Below are positions 46,177-54,967 of a stretch of DNA of 64,000 nt, one piece after another. The stretch spans positions 1,022,501 to 1,086,500 of the forward strand of contig NZ_CP058350.1 in the NCBI RefSeq assembly GCF_005860795.2. Direction: 5' to 3'. Every line of letters starts with the position of its first letter. Positions within the stretch are counted from its first letter, which is position 1. The DNA comes from Peteryoungia desertarenae (lineage in GTDB: Bacteria > Pseudomonadota > Alphaproteobacteria > Rhizobiales > Rhizobiaceae). The translations under genes were made by a program, and so were the position numbers. The notes under the pieces are model-generated. The model was not told the DNA's origin. It did no database searches and worked only from the letters and a program-made list of their open reading frames with translations.

Positions 46177-47279
46177 GCCACGGCTCCTTTGCGGGATTTC
46201 TGCAGGCCATGCATGCGCCAGGCCCTGAAGATCAGGTCGGCCTGCCGGGCCCTTTGTTCATAGGTGTGGTCTTTCAGCACGCGTGCGAGAGCACGCCGAC
46301 CGATGCTACGGGCGCTGTCGATCGTAAGCCGGCTCAGGATTTCTGCCACGTCACGACCGTCACGAGCGACGAGCACTTCCTCGTCGGGCTTCAGAAACTG
46401 CTCGATGCCTTCCCAGGCATCGGTGATCAGGCAGGCACCGGCGCCAGCGGCCTCGAAGACGCGGGTGGCCGGCGAAAAGCCGTTGCGCGCCATGCTGTCG
46501 CGCGAAATGTTGAGCACCGCCTTGGGCGTGACATTGAGCGCATTGTGGTCGCGCGTTGGCACATGGCCAAGCAGCCTCACATTGGGCGGAAGTGGCTTGT
46601 CCTGCCATCCGGAACCGCCGAGCAGGAAGCGTGCCTCGGGCAGGTTTAGTGCCGGTTCGAGGAAAAAGGCGCCGACACGGGCCTCGCGATCCGGCAGGCG
46701 ATTGCCGAGAAAGGCAAGATCCGCCGCAAAGCGTGGATCGGGCTCGACGGGATGATGGGTCTCGGGGTCAAGCGCGTTGTAGATGGGGATGCATTCGCGC
46801 GCACCGATCTCGCGGTAGGCCTCGACCACGGGATCACCGCCGCCATAGGTCAGCACCAGGTCGTAGAGATCGAGGTGGCGGCGCATTGGATGATCGTCTG
46901 ATGATTGCACCTCGCCAAGCGTGGCTGGCGCATCGACATCCCAGAACACCTTGAGTGCCTCGACCCTGGCCGCCTGTGGAAGGCGCAGGAAAAGTTCCTC
47001 GTCTGCAAAGCCGACGCCGCTGGCCTTGACCACGATATCTGCCAGTGCCGCCTCGGCAATCACCTTCGAAAGGGCTTCTTCCGTCGGCGGATACACGATC
47101 ACGCGCGCCCAGTCCGGCGGATCGATGTCACGGTTCTTCTGCCGATCATAGACATCCGGCTCGTAGAAGGTCACCTCGTAGCCGAGCGCTGAGAGCGACC
47201 GCAAAAGCCCGCGATAATAGGTGGCGGCTCCGTTCCAGTAAGACGACAGGAGGCTGGATCCATAGAATGCGATCTTCAT
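46173..47279 (-). CDS. CgeB-like glycosyltransferase
   Basis: This 368-aa protein is related to the next gene downstream. The N-terminus MKIAFYGSSLLSSYWNGAAT resembles that gene's start, and ATRVFEAAGAGACLITDAW is the donor-site motif. It carries GT-B features and no signal peptide. Start and stop overlap neighbours by four bases on each side (ATGA), showing translational coupling. The likely duplication with 45055-46176 suggests consecutive addition of similar residues. Confidence 0.82.
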   Translation of the reverse strand: MKIAFYGSSLLSSYWNGAATYYRGLLRSLSALGYEVTFYEPDVYDRQKNRDIDPPDWARVIVYPPTEEALSKVIAEAALADIVVKASGVGFADEELFLRLPQAARVEALKVFWDVDAPATLGEVQSSDDHPMRRHLDLYDLVLTYGGGDPVVEAYREIGARECIPIYNALDPETHHPVEPDPRFAADLAFLGNRLPDREARVGAFFLEPALNLPEARFLLGGSGWQDKPLPPNVRLLGHVPTRDHNALNVTPKAVLNISRDSMARNGFSPATRVFEAAGAGACLITDAWEGIEQFLKPDEEVLVARDGRDVAEILSRLTIDSARSIGRRALARVLKDHTYEQRARQADLIFRAWRMHGLQKSRKGAVA

Positions 47280-48403
47280 TCGGCAGCCTCCTGGTCTGTG
47301 AGTTCGCGGCGAACCCGGCTCGTGCCGATTTCATTGAGGATGCCAAACAGCTCATCCACCCGGTGACGGCAGGTATGGCGGGTGCGAATGGTCTCCAATC
47401 CGCTGTCGGAAAGCGCCTTTCGGGCGGCAGGATCGGCGATCAGATCGCGCATCATGCGGGTCATGTCCTCGCTGTTTCGAGCAAAGAGAAAGTCATCGCC
47501 CGGTCGAAACAGCCGTTCTTCGTCGCGCCAGGGGGCCGAAATGAGCGGAATGCCGCAGGCAAGCGCCTCGAACATCCGGATCGTCGGAATGCCCGGAAGG
47601 CTTTCGACATAGGGCCTGCGGGGAATGTGGACAGTCAGCCGGTGCTGCGCGAAAACGGTCGGCACATCGGCATTGGCGACCCAGCCGCGATAGGCAATGC
47701 CGGCAATCTCAAGTGCGGCCTTCGCCTGACGCGGATAGCGCACACCATGCACCGTGGCAGACAATCCAAGCCGGGCGACCGGCTCGATCAGAAACTCGCC
47801 GATCTCGCGGCTGCGCTCGTCATCGCCCCAATTGCCGACCCAGACCACATCGCGGTTCTGTTCGATCCGGGGGCGTGGTTTGAAGAGCGCGTCATCCGCT
47901 GCCTCATGCCAGGTAAAGACCTGACGGCCCCAGCCAGCGGCAAGGTAGCGCTCGCGCAGTGTTTCGCCGAAAGCCAGGACGCCGTCATAGGCGGAGAGAT
48001 CAAGCGTTGCGATCTCGCCATCGGCAGAGACGGCGCGGTGATGGGTGTCGTGAAACAACAGCGTAAAATCGAGCGAGCGGCGCGCCTTGCCGATCCGGGC
48101 GATCAGCGCGGGATCGGTCCACTCATGGACGATCACCACGTCGGCTTCGGCAAGCGCTCTCTCATGCTCGAAATCCTCGTCATAGGAGATGGATTTGAGT
48201 TGAGGAAAGGTTTGCGAAAAGCGCACGACCGGGGCCTCGCCCTGATCGGCAACCAATTGGTCCCGGCTCCAGGAGCGGCGCGGCTCGAGTGCTGCCGCCT
48301 GATGACCGCGGCGGACGAGATCCCGCATGACACCGCGCAGGAAATGGGCATTGCCATGGTTCCAGTCAGAGACGAGGGAATGGGTGTAGAAAAGGATGTT
48401 CAT
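47276..48403 (-). CDS. CgeB-like glycosyltransferase
   Basis: This 375-aa protein has N-terminal MNILFYTHSLVSDWNHGNAHF and the C-terminal motif TIRMFEALACGIPLISAPW, again of the Glyco_trans_1_2 family. It is the third member of a tandem set of related transferases (45055-48403). Both ends overlap neighbouring genes by four bases. Donor and acceptor are unknown. Confidence 0.82.
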   Translation of the reverse strand: MNILFYTHSLVSDWNHGNAHFLRGVMRDLVRRGHQAAALEPRRSWSRDQLVADQGEAPVVRFSQTFPQLKSISYDEDFEHERALAEADVVIVHEWTDPALIARIGKARRSLDFTLLFHDTHHRAVSADGEIATLDLSAYDGVLAFGETLRERYLAAGWGRQVFTWHEAADDALFKPRPRIEQNRDVVWVGNWGDDERSREIGEFLIEPVARLGLSATVHGVRYPRQAKAALEIAGIAYRGWVANADVPTVFAQHRLTVHIPRRPYVESLPGIPTIRMFEALACGIPLISAPWRDEERLFRPGDDFLFARNSEDMTRMMRDLIADPAARKALSDSGLETIRTRHTCRHRVDELFGILNEIGTSRVRRELTDQEAAE

Positions 48404-49530
48404 GAAGGGCTGGCCTCCAGCAGGCGTGGCTCAACCGCCGGTCTCAGAAGGCTGCGATAGAGCCTGACCATGCGTTCGGCCTGGTTTTCGGTGGTAAAGG
48501 AGCGGGACCGGAGCCGGGCCGCCCAACCCAGCCGATCGCGCTCGAAGGGCTGGTCGGCGAGCCCGTTCAGGACGCCTGCAAGGGCAAGCGGATCATGCGG
48601 ATCGATGAAAATGGCCGCATCATCCCAGAGCTCACGATAGGTCGGGATGTCAGAAAGGACGAGGGCGGCACCGCCGCGAGCCGCCTCCAGCACCGCAAGC
48701 CCGAACGGTTCATAGCGTGACGGCGAGACAAAGATCGCGGCCCTTGCGGAATGTGACAACAGATCGCGGTGGGTCAGGGCCCCGAGATGCTCGACATGGA
48801 GAAAGCGGAACTGCTCACCGCCCGGGCCATCACAGGAGCCAGCGACCCGGATCGGCCAGAGGCTCGAAGCGGCGGCAAGATCAAGCAATTGGCCATTCTT
48901 GCCCTCGTCCCACCAGCGGCCCGCCGAAAAGACGAAAGGCTGTTTCAAAGCCTCGGTTTCCGGGGCTGCGCTGCCGTTTTGGACGGTCGCAAGATGCGGC
49001 AGGGGGCCATAGCAGCGGGTGACCAGCTCACCATGGCTGCGGCTTGGTGTGACCACAAGATCAGCGCCGGCAAGACCTTCGGCATTCAAGCCGTGATGCC
49101 ATTCGAAACCGGGCTCTGCCTCATGGCCTCGCACAGCCTGAAACCATGTCGGCACGCAGGAATGCGAAACCACGAGAACCGGAAGCTCGGTTACAAGACC
49201 GCTGGCCTGGGAGGGAAGATTGAGATGCAGGAGATCGGCCTGCATCCGGCCCGCCACCTCTGCGATCACGTCCGGAATGGCAGCCAGCGCATTCGCCCCG
49301 CTGGCCATCCAGTCCAAAGGCTGGTCGCTCCATTCCAGAGTGCCTATCGCGCGGGCTTCTGCTTCTTGCTGCCCGTCCGGCGCAGGTCCGAAGCCGAGAA
49401 AGACGGTCTCGACGCCGAAATCGGCAAGCGCGCTTGCAAGATTGAGGCTGTAGCGCCAGACGCCTCCAACGGCATCGAGCGTCATCAGCACCTTGAGAGG
49501 GGCCTGATCTGTCGTGACCTCGGTCCTCAT
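48400..49530 (-). CDS. Family 4 glycosyltransferase
   Basis: This 376-aa GT-B enzyme has an N-terminal acceptor domain with the glycine-rich TLDAVGGVWRYSLNLA (about residues 17-32). The C-terminal donor domain carries the GT4 signature SPSRYEPFGLAVLEAA (E-x7-E, about 285-300). It is a retaining glycosyltransferase; its sugar is unknown. It overlaps the GH-epimerase fusion upstream and the next transferase downstream by four bases each. Confidence 0.87.
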   Translation of the reverse strand: MRTEVTTDQAPLKVLMTLDAVGGVWRYSLNLASALADFGVETVFLGFGPAPDGQQEAEARAIGTLEWSDQPLDWMASGANALAAIPDVIAEVAGRMQADLLHLNLPSQASGLVTELPVLVVSHSCVPTWFQAVRGHEAEPGFEWHHGLNAEGLAGADLVVTPSRSHGELVTRCYGPLPHLATVQNGSAAPETEALKQPFVFSAGRWWDEGKNGQLLDLAAASSLWPIRVAGSCDGPGGEQFRFLHVEHLGALTHRDLLSHSARAAIFVSPSRYEPFGLAVLEAARGGAALVLSDIPTYRELWDDAAIFIDPHDPLALAGVLNGLADQPFERDRLGWAARLRSRSFTTENQAERMVRLYRSLLRPAVEPRLLEASPS

Positions 49531-51569
49531 GCCCGCACCTTTTCCAGATTGTTTTGCAAGATCGCCGGGGCGCTTTCAGGCGAGAACCGATGCTCCATCA
49601 ACCAGGAATGCAGGCGCTTCAGCCCGGCCTTCCAGCCAACGCGTGCCTGCCAGCCGCATTCGCTCTCGAGCGCACGGGTATCGGCGACGAAATAGCTCTG
49701 GTCGCCCGCCCGCCAGTCAGAGAACTCGCGTTTCAGAGGGCGGCCGGTCAGGTTCTCGATCTCGCGCATCAGCGAGAGCAGGCTGACGGCATTGCGGGGG
49801 CCGCCGCCGAGATTGAAGGCCCGCCGATCGATGCGGTCGATCCGTGCATGCACCATCCGGTAGGCGGCAATCGCGTCATCGATGAAAAGGATGTCGCGCA
49901 CCTGCTTGCCGTTTCCGTAGATCGACAGGGCTTCACCGCCCAGCGCCCGGATCAGAAAATGCGCGACCCAGCCCTGGTCTTCGGTGCCAAACTGGCGCGG
50001 GCCATAGATGCAGCTCATGCGAAGCACGGCAGCCGGAAGGCCGAAGGACTTGCCGTAGTCGAGCACATATTGATCGGCCACACCCTTTGAGCAGCCGTAT
50101 GGCGTGCAAAGATCAAGCGGACGGGTCTCGGCGATGCCGTTGTTGCGGATTTCCGCATCCGTCGGGACATAGCGGTCTTCGGTCTCCGCCATCAACAGAT
50201 CATCAAGCCCACCATAGACCTTGTTCGTGCTGGCAAAGATCACCGGCGGCTTGCGCCCGCTCTGGCGCACCGCCTCCAGCACATTGATGCTGCCCCGCGC
50301 ATTGATCTCGAAATCCTGCAAGGGCAGATCAAGGCTGGTTGTGACCGCTGTCTGGGCAGCCAGATGGAAGACAGCGCTGGCATCCTTCACGATCGGCTGG
50401 ATCCCATGCAGATCGCGCACATCCGCAAGGGCGGGATGGACGCGCGCACCATGCCGCTCCTGTAGCCAGGCAAGATTCTGGTCCACGCCGGCACGGCTCA
50501 GATTATCGAGAACGATCACTTCCTGTCCATCGGCGAGGAAGCTGTCTGCAAGGTTTGCTCCGATAAAGCCGCTGCCGCCGGTGATCACGATGGGCCGGGC
50601 AACTCCGGCGAGTGCCGGGGCTGAAAGTTTCGCGACTTCCCGCGCCCGCTCAACACCACCTTCCTGAAGGAGGCGGCCGAGCAGCTTTGGCTGCCCCTCG
50701 TGATCGGCAACGCCGAGATGATAATGGCGCGGGTCGAACCAGAAGCCTTCCTGGACCGCGACCGTGGGGTCGACATCCTGAAAACCGTACCAATAGGTGC
50801 GCGCAGCCGGGACCGAGAGTGCATGGCAGAAGCGCCGGACCTGCTCGATCTCGTCATTGCGCCAGGTCGAATAGCCTGTTTCGGTAATCCAGATTTCAGC
50901 ATCCCTGTTGTAGCGGTCGAGCACGCGTCGCATTTCGCCAAGATGCAGGTCCCAGCCGCCCCAGCTTGCCTCCTCGCTGTCCCAGGTGCCGGGAAAACCG
51001 TGAAAGCCCACGGCATCGACCACAGCCAGCACGCCCCGCTCACCCATCAGGTTGAGCCAATAGGGATCGAAGGGGCAGGGGCCGCCAAGGACTGCTTTCC
51101 AGCCGCGATGCTTGACCCAGTAGGCAGCACCGCCGACCATCTGGCAAAAGAGGTCAAATTCCGGATCTTCCCGCCAGTCCCAGTCGAGCAGGTTGTTGGG
51201 CTCGTTCCAAAGCTCGATATGCCGGAAGTGTCGGCCATAGCGCGTCAGAACGTGATCGACGAAATCAGCATAATCCTTCAGCACATGCGGCGCACCGGAG
51301 CTCTTGCCGGTGCGGGAAAGAGACGGTGGCGTGTAATGGATATTCGGCAGAAGATCGATCTCGCGACCGAGCCGAGGGATCAGCCAGTCGAACCATTGCT
51401 CGCCGCCCGGTGCCAGATATTCCGCCCATGACAGATGGGTTCTGAGATACGATGCACCACTGGCAACGAGTTCGGCCATGACGCGTTCGGTCCGCTCGTA
51501 TTCGCCGGGGCGGAACCATTCCACGAAACCGAATTGCTGGCCGCTTGAGGGGGCTGCAGATCGGCTCAT
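49527..51569 (-). CDS. Glycoside-hydrolase-like barrel fused to SDR epimerase
   Basis: This 680-aa two-domain protein has residues about 12-310 as a (beta/alpha)8 glycosidase-like domain of the GH39/GH-A clan type, with the candidate acid/base Glu123 in ELWNEPNN and nucleophile Glu230 in WITETGYST. Residues about 326-680 form an NAD-dependent epimerase/dehydratase: GGSGFIG (331-337) and catalytic YGCSK (Tyr491, Lys495), close to CDP-paratose/tyvelose-type epimerases. No signal peptide is present, so the barrel acts in the cytoplasm, which is unusual for a glycan hydrolase. The fusion suggests hydrolysis or trimming coupled to nucleotide-sugar conversion. Coupled by 4-bp overlaps to both neighbours. 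Confidence 0.85.
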   Translation of the reverse strand: MSRSAAPSSGQQFGFVEWFRPGEYERTERVMAELVASGASYLRTHLSWAEYLAPGGEQWFDWLIPRLGREIDLLPNIHYTPPSLSRTGKSSGAPHVLKDYADFVDHVLTRYGRHFRHIELWNEPNNLLDWDWREDPEFDLFCQMVGGAAYWVKHRGWKAVLGGPCPFDPYWLNLMGERGVLAVVDAVGFHGFPGTWDSEEASWGGWDLHLGEMRRVLDRYNRDAEIWITETGYSTWRNDEIEQVRRFCHALSVPAARTYWYGFQDVDPTVAVQEGFWFDPRHYHLGVADHEGQPKLLGRLLQEGGVERAREVAKLSAPALAGVARPIVITGGSGFIGANLADSFLADGQEVIVLDNLSRAGVDQNLAWLQERHGARVHPALADVRDLHGIQPIVKDASAVFHLAAQTAVTTSLDLPLQDFEINARGSINVLEAVRQSGRKPPVIFASTNKVYGGLDDLLMAETEDRYVPTDAEIRNNGIAETRPLDLCTPYGCSKGVADQYVLDYGKSFGLPAAVLRMSCIYGPRQFGTEDQGWVAHFLIRALGGEALSIYGNGKQVRDILFIDDAIAAYRMVHARIDRIDRRAFNLGGGPRNAVSLLSLMREIENLTGRPLKREFSDWRAGDQSYFVADTRALESECGWQARVGWKAGLKRLHSWLMEHRFSPESAPAILQNNLEKVRA

Positions 51570-52681
51570 GATACCAGACCCCGCGCTTCAAGCTGCTGGC
51601 GCATTTCCTGGCCGCGATCAATTGCGCCGACTTCGCGCACCCAGGCGGCGAAGGGTTCAAGCGAGTGTTCCAGGCGGTGTTTCGGCTCAAAGCCCAGAAG
51701 GTCACGCGCCTTGCCGATATCGGCAAAGCAGTTGCGGATATCGCCCGCCCGCGCCTTGTTGAGAATTTCCGGTTCGATGTCCGCAACCCCCATGGCATCA
51801 GCCAGGAGCGAGGCAACCTCGGCAATCGAATAGGCCTGACCGCTGCCGACATTGATGACATGTCCGGCAGATTGGCTCTTTTCGAAGGCCAGCCGGAAGG
51901 CGCGCGCCACGTCGCGTACATGAACGAAGTCGCGTTTCTGATTGCCGTCTTCGAAAATCATCGGCCTCTGGCCATTGGCGAGCCGCGAGGCGAAATTGAC
52001 AAGAACACCCGTATAGGGGTTGGACAGCGCCTGACCGGCGCCGAAGACGTTAAACAAACGCAGGGCCGATGCCTCAATGCCATAGGCCTCGCCGAAGATC
52101 AGCACGGCGCGCTCCTGCGAATATTTGGTCAGCGCATAGATGGAAGCGAGATCAACCGGCTTTTCCTCATCGGTCGGAACAGGGGTCAGCCATTCGCCTT
52201 CGGGACCCAATGGCTCCCAGAGACCCTGACGCAGGCTTTCCGGCGGACGACGAACGCGGTCGCGCCGATCGCCCTCGGGTGAAGCGTAGAGACCTTCGCC
52301 ATAGACGCTCATCGACGAGGCAACGACGATCTTGCGGATCGATCGACCGATCATTGCTTCCAGGAGGACGGCAGTCGCAAGATCGTTGCCGCCGACATAG
52401 CGGGAGATTTCGTACATGGACTGGCCGACACCGACTTCGGCGGCCAGATGGATCACGCCATCGACGCCGGACAGCGCATCATCGACCGCCGCGCGATCAC
52501 GCAGATCCGCATGGCGAACATCGACATTATCCGCAAGGTTGCAGGAGCTATCCCCATGGACCTGTTCGATGAGGGAATCGAGAACGCGGACCGCGTGGCC
52601 TTCCTGCAGGAGCTCCTCGACGACGTGGCGACCGATAAAACCGCAGCCGCCGGTAACCAGAATTTTTGACACTGAACTCAC
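51566..52681 (-). CDS. NAD-dependent epimerase/dehydratase
   Basis: This 371-aa extended SDR protein has GGCGFIGRHV near the N-terminus (about residues 11-20), the active-site motif YALTKYSQE (Tyr and Lys) and VFGAGQALSNPYTGV, typical of UDP-glucose 4-epimerase-like and dTDP-sugar enzymes. It is the first gene of the minus-strand glycan operon. The start is GTG at 52681 or GTG at 52672. An EcfG-type promoter (52722-52746, minus strand) lies 40 bp upstream. Confidence 0.87.
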   Translation of the reverse strand: MSSVSKILVTGGCGFIGRHVVEELLQEGHAVRVLDSLIEQVHGDSSCNLADNVDVRHADLRDRAAVDDALSGVDGVIHLAAEVGVGQSMYEISRYVGGNDLATAVLLEAMIGRSIRKIVVASSMSVYGEGLYASPEGDRRDRVRRPPESLRQGLWEPLGPEGEWLTPVPTDEEKPVDLASIYALTKYSQERAVLIFGEAYGIEASALRLFNVFGAGQALSNPYTGVLVNFASRLANGQRPMIFEDGNQKRDFVHVRDVARAFRLAFEKSQSAGHVINVGSGQAYSIAEVASLLADAMGVADIEPEILNKARAGDIRNCFADIGKARDLLGFEPKHRLEHSLEPFAAWVREVGAIDRGQEMRQQLEARGLVS

Positions 52682-52721
52682 CTGAACCTAGTTGGGAAAA
52701 CGTCAAAGAATGTGCTTCCAG

Positions 52722-52746
52722 AACCGGATGCTGTGGTGAATGTTCC
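52722..52746 (-). promoter_or_regulatory. EcfG/RpoE2-type promoter of the glycan operon
   Basis: Read on the minus strand: GGAAC (52746-52742), 16-base spacer, GGTT (52725-52722). It fits GGAAC-N18/19-TT, the known RpoE2 consensus, and lies just upstream of the epimerase gene. Confidence 0.7.
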
Positions 52747-52798
52747 CGCTGCTTCTTCAGCTTCGTCATTTTCTTTGTCTTCATCTTCTTGATCATCC

Positions 52799-52823
52799 GG
52801 AACTATGAAGGGTCCGGCTTGTT
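52799..52823 (+). promoter_or_regulatory. EcfG/RpoE2-type promoter of the dehydrogenase operon
   Basis: GGAAC (52799-52803), 16-base spacer, TGTT (52820-52823). It points away from the glycan operon promoter 53 bp to the left, so both divergent operons carry a stress promoter in one 190-bp intergenic region. The ATG at 52872 is 48 bp downstream. Confidence 0.7.
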
Positions 52824-52871
52824 AGGCCTCTCGTCACCGAAGAAGCCGAACAACAAGAAGGATAAAGACGG

Positions 52872-53861
52872 ATGGACGCGACGAGCCGCACGCTCACCAG
52901 AACAATGAAAGCCGCAGTGGTTACCGCTGCCGGAAAGATAGATATCGAGGAGTGCGCGCCACCGAAGCCCGGCCCCGGCGAAGTGCGAATCCGGCTGGAA
53001 GGCTGCGGCGTCTGCGCCTCCAATCTCGGACCCTGGTCCGGTCCGGACTGGATGGAGTTTCCGACCGCACCCGGCGATCTGGGGCATGAGGGCTGGGGCG
53101 TCATCGATCAGCTAGGCGAAGGCGTGGAGACGCTTTCGCCGGGCGACCGGGTCGCGGCTTTGTCCTACAAAGCCTATGCCCAATATGACGTCGCCTCCGA
53201 GACTGCAGTGGTAAAGCTGCCCGAAAGCCTTGTCGGCAAACCCTTTCCCGGTGAGCCGCTCGGATGCGCGATGAACATCTTCAGGCGCAGCCAGATTGAG
53301 ACCGGTCAGACGGTTGCCGTCGTTGGTGTCGGCTTTCTCGGTGCGCTCCTGATCCAGCTCGCGGTTCAGGCCGGTGCCCGCGTTATTGCCATCTCGCGGC
53401 GAGACTTTTCCCTGAAAATCGCAAGAGAGGCCGGAGCCCATGAATGCGTCGAAATGCGCGACCATTGGGAGATCATCGAGAAGGTAAGAAGTCTGACCGA
53501 TGGCCGCTTTTGCGATGTTGTCATTGAAGCAGTTGGCAAGCAGTGGCCACTCGACCTTTCCGCTGAACTGACAAAGGAGCGTGGCCGGCTGGTGGTGGCG
53601 GGTTATCACCAGGACGGGCCAAGACAGGTCAACATGCAACTCTGGAACTGGCGCGGCCTCGACGTGATCAACGCGCATGAACGTGACCCGGAGGTTTGTA
53701 TCGAGGGCATCCGCGAGGCGGTGAAGGCCGTCGAGGAGGGGAGGCTCGATCCCGAACCGCTGCTGACCCATTGCTATCCGCTTGAAGAGCTTGGGGCCGC
53801 TCTTAATGCTACCCGCGACCGTCCGGACGGCTTCCTGAAGGCATGGGTTTCGCTCACATGA
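52872..53861 (+). CDS. MDR-type dehydrogenase without structural-zinc loop
   Basis: This 329-aa medium-chain dehydrogenase/reductase has catalytic-site residues in GCGVCASNLGPW and GHEGWG, and the Rossmann motif VGVGFLGALL. The four-cysteine structural zinc loop between about residues 90 and 105 is missing, so the protein is shorter than typical alcohol dehydrogenases. It may oxidise a sugar alcohol or inositol-like compound together with the downstream Gfo/Idh/MocA enzyme. Stop and next start overlap (ATGA). A stress-type promoter lies upstream. Confidence 0.82.
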   Translation: MDATSRTLTRTMKAAVVTAAGKIDIEECAPPKPGPGEVRIRLEGCGVCASNLGPWSGPDWMEFPTAPGDLGHEGWGVIDQLGEGVETLSPGDRVAALSYKAYAQYDVASETAVVKLPESLVGKPFPGEPLGCAMNIFRRSQIETGQTVAVVGVGFLGALLIQLAVQAGARVIAISRRDFSLKIAREAGAHECVEMRDHWEIIEKVRSLTDGRFCDVVIEAVGKQWPLDLSAELTKERGRLVVAGYHQDGPRQVNMQLWNWRGLDVINAHERDPEVCIEGIREAVKAVEEGRLDPEPLLTHCYPLEELGAALNATRDRPDGFLKAWVSLT

Positions 53862-54877
53862 TGCAGGCTGAAGGAACATTGACCAATCGTCCGCCGCTGT
53901 ATCTTGCCTTTCTTGGCACCGGCTGGATTGGCCGGCATCGCATGCAGTCCCTGATTGGGACGGGCTTCGTCGAGGTGGCCGCAATTGCCGACCCGTCGGC
54001 GGAGATGATCGAAGAGGCGAAGATCCTGGCGCCAAAGGCCGCCGTCTGCAGCGATCTGGCCGACATCATGGCGCTCAAGCCCGATGGGCTGGTGATCGCA
54101 ACACCCAGCGCCTTGCATGCCCAGCAATCCATCGAGGCGCTGAGCCACGGTATTCCGGTGTTTTGCCAGAAGCCGCTGGGACGCAACGCTGCCGAAGTCG
54201 CAGCTGTGATTGCGGCGGCCCGATCGGCGGATCGGCTGCTTGGGGTGGATTTTTCCTATCGCAAGACACGCGGCATGATGGCGATCCAGGAACTGGTCGA
54301 TGCAGCGGCCCTTGGCCGGATCTTCAGCATTGATCTCGAGTTTCACAACGCCTATGGACCGGACAAGGACTGGTTCTATGACCGGACGCTATCGGGAGGC
54401 GGCTGTGTCATGGATCTCGGTGTTCATCTGGTCGATTTGGCCATGGCGCTGACAGGCAATCAGTCCGTCCATAGCGTCTCCAGCAGCTTGTTTGCCGATG
54501 GGGAAAGGCTGACTGCAGGTTCCAGCACTGTCGAGGATTATGCACTCGCCACGATCGAGACCGAGAGCGGGGCGGTCATTCGCCTCGCCTGCTCCTGGCG
54601 CGCCCATGCCGGCTCAGATGCCGAGATCAAGGTGGATGTGCGCGGCACGAAGGGCGGCGCCCGCTTCGTCAACCTCGGCGGCTCCTTTTTCGATTTCCAG
54701 GCGCTGCGTTATCGCGGCACCGAGCGCGATATCCTCACCGAACCGCCGGAAGACTGGGGTGGCAAGGCGATCATCGACTGGGCAAAGACCTTGCAGGTCA
54801 GCGCCCGCCATGATCCGACGACCGACCGCATCCTGGCTGTCACGGAAGTGATCGACCGCATCTATGCCGGCAGATGA
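53858..54877 (+). CDS. Gfo/Idh/MocA family oxidoreductase
   Basis: This 339-aa protein has an N-terminal Rossmann fold (LAFLGTGWIGRHRM, about residues 16-29), the family motif in the KPLGRNAAEV region (about 105), and a C-terminal alpha/beta domain with SGGGCVMDLGVHLVDLA. Members oxidise or epimerise sugars and inositols with bound NAD(P). The start is taken as the ATG at 53858, which overlaps the previous stop; 53843 is also in frame. Its neighbours suggest a step in making the sugar used by the divergent glycan operon (inference). Confidence 0.87.
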   Translation: MMQAEGTLTNRPPLYLAFLGTGWIGRHRMQSLIGTGFVEVAAIADPSAEMIEEAKILAPKAAVCSDLADIMALKPDGLVIATPSALHAQQSIEALSHGIPVFCQKPLGRNAAEVAAVIAAARSADRLLGVDFSYRKTRGMMAIQELVDAAALGRIFSIDLEFHNAYGPDKDWFYDRTLSGGGCVMDLGVHLVDLAMALTGNQSVHSVSSSLFADGERLTAGSSTVEDYALATIETESGAVIRLACSWRAHAGSDAEIKVDVRGTKGGARFVNLGGSFFDFQALRYRGTERDILTEPPEDWGGKAIIDWAKTLQVSARHDPTTDRILAVTEVIDRIYAGR

Positions 54878-54886
54878 TGAAGACAC

Positions 54887-54914
54887 AAAAAAAGGCCCCA
54901 CGCGAAGTGGGGCC
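54887..54914 (-). terminator. Intrinsic terminator for the DUF892 gene
   Basis: GGCCCCAC (54894-54901) pairs with GTGGGGCC (54907-54914) over a five-base loop. On the minus strand the stem is followed by seven T residues (complement of 54887-54893). It ends transcription of the minus-strand gene at 54968-55474. Confidence 0.88.
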
Positions 54915-54967
54915 GAGGTGGGCGCCTTAAAGGCGGCCGGGGGGAGGTTGGGGAGTTCGAGAAAACG

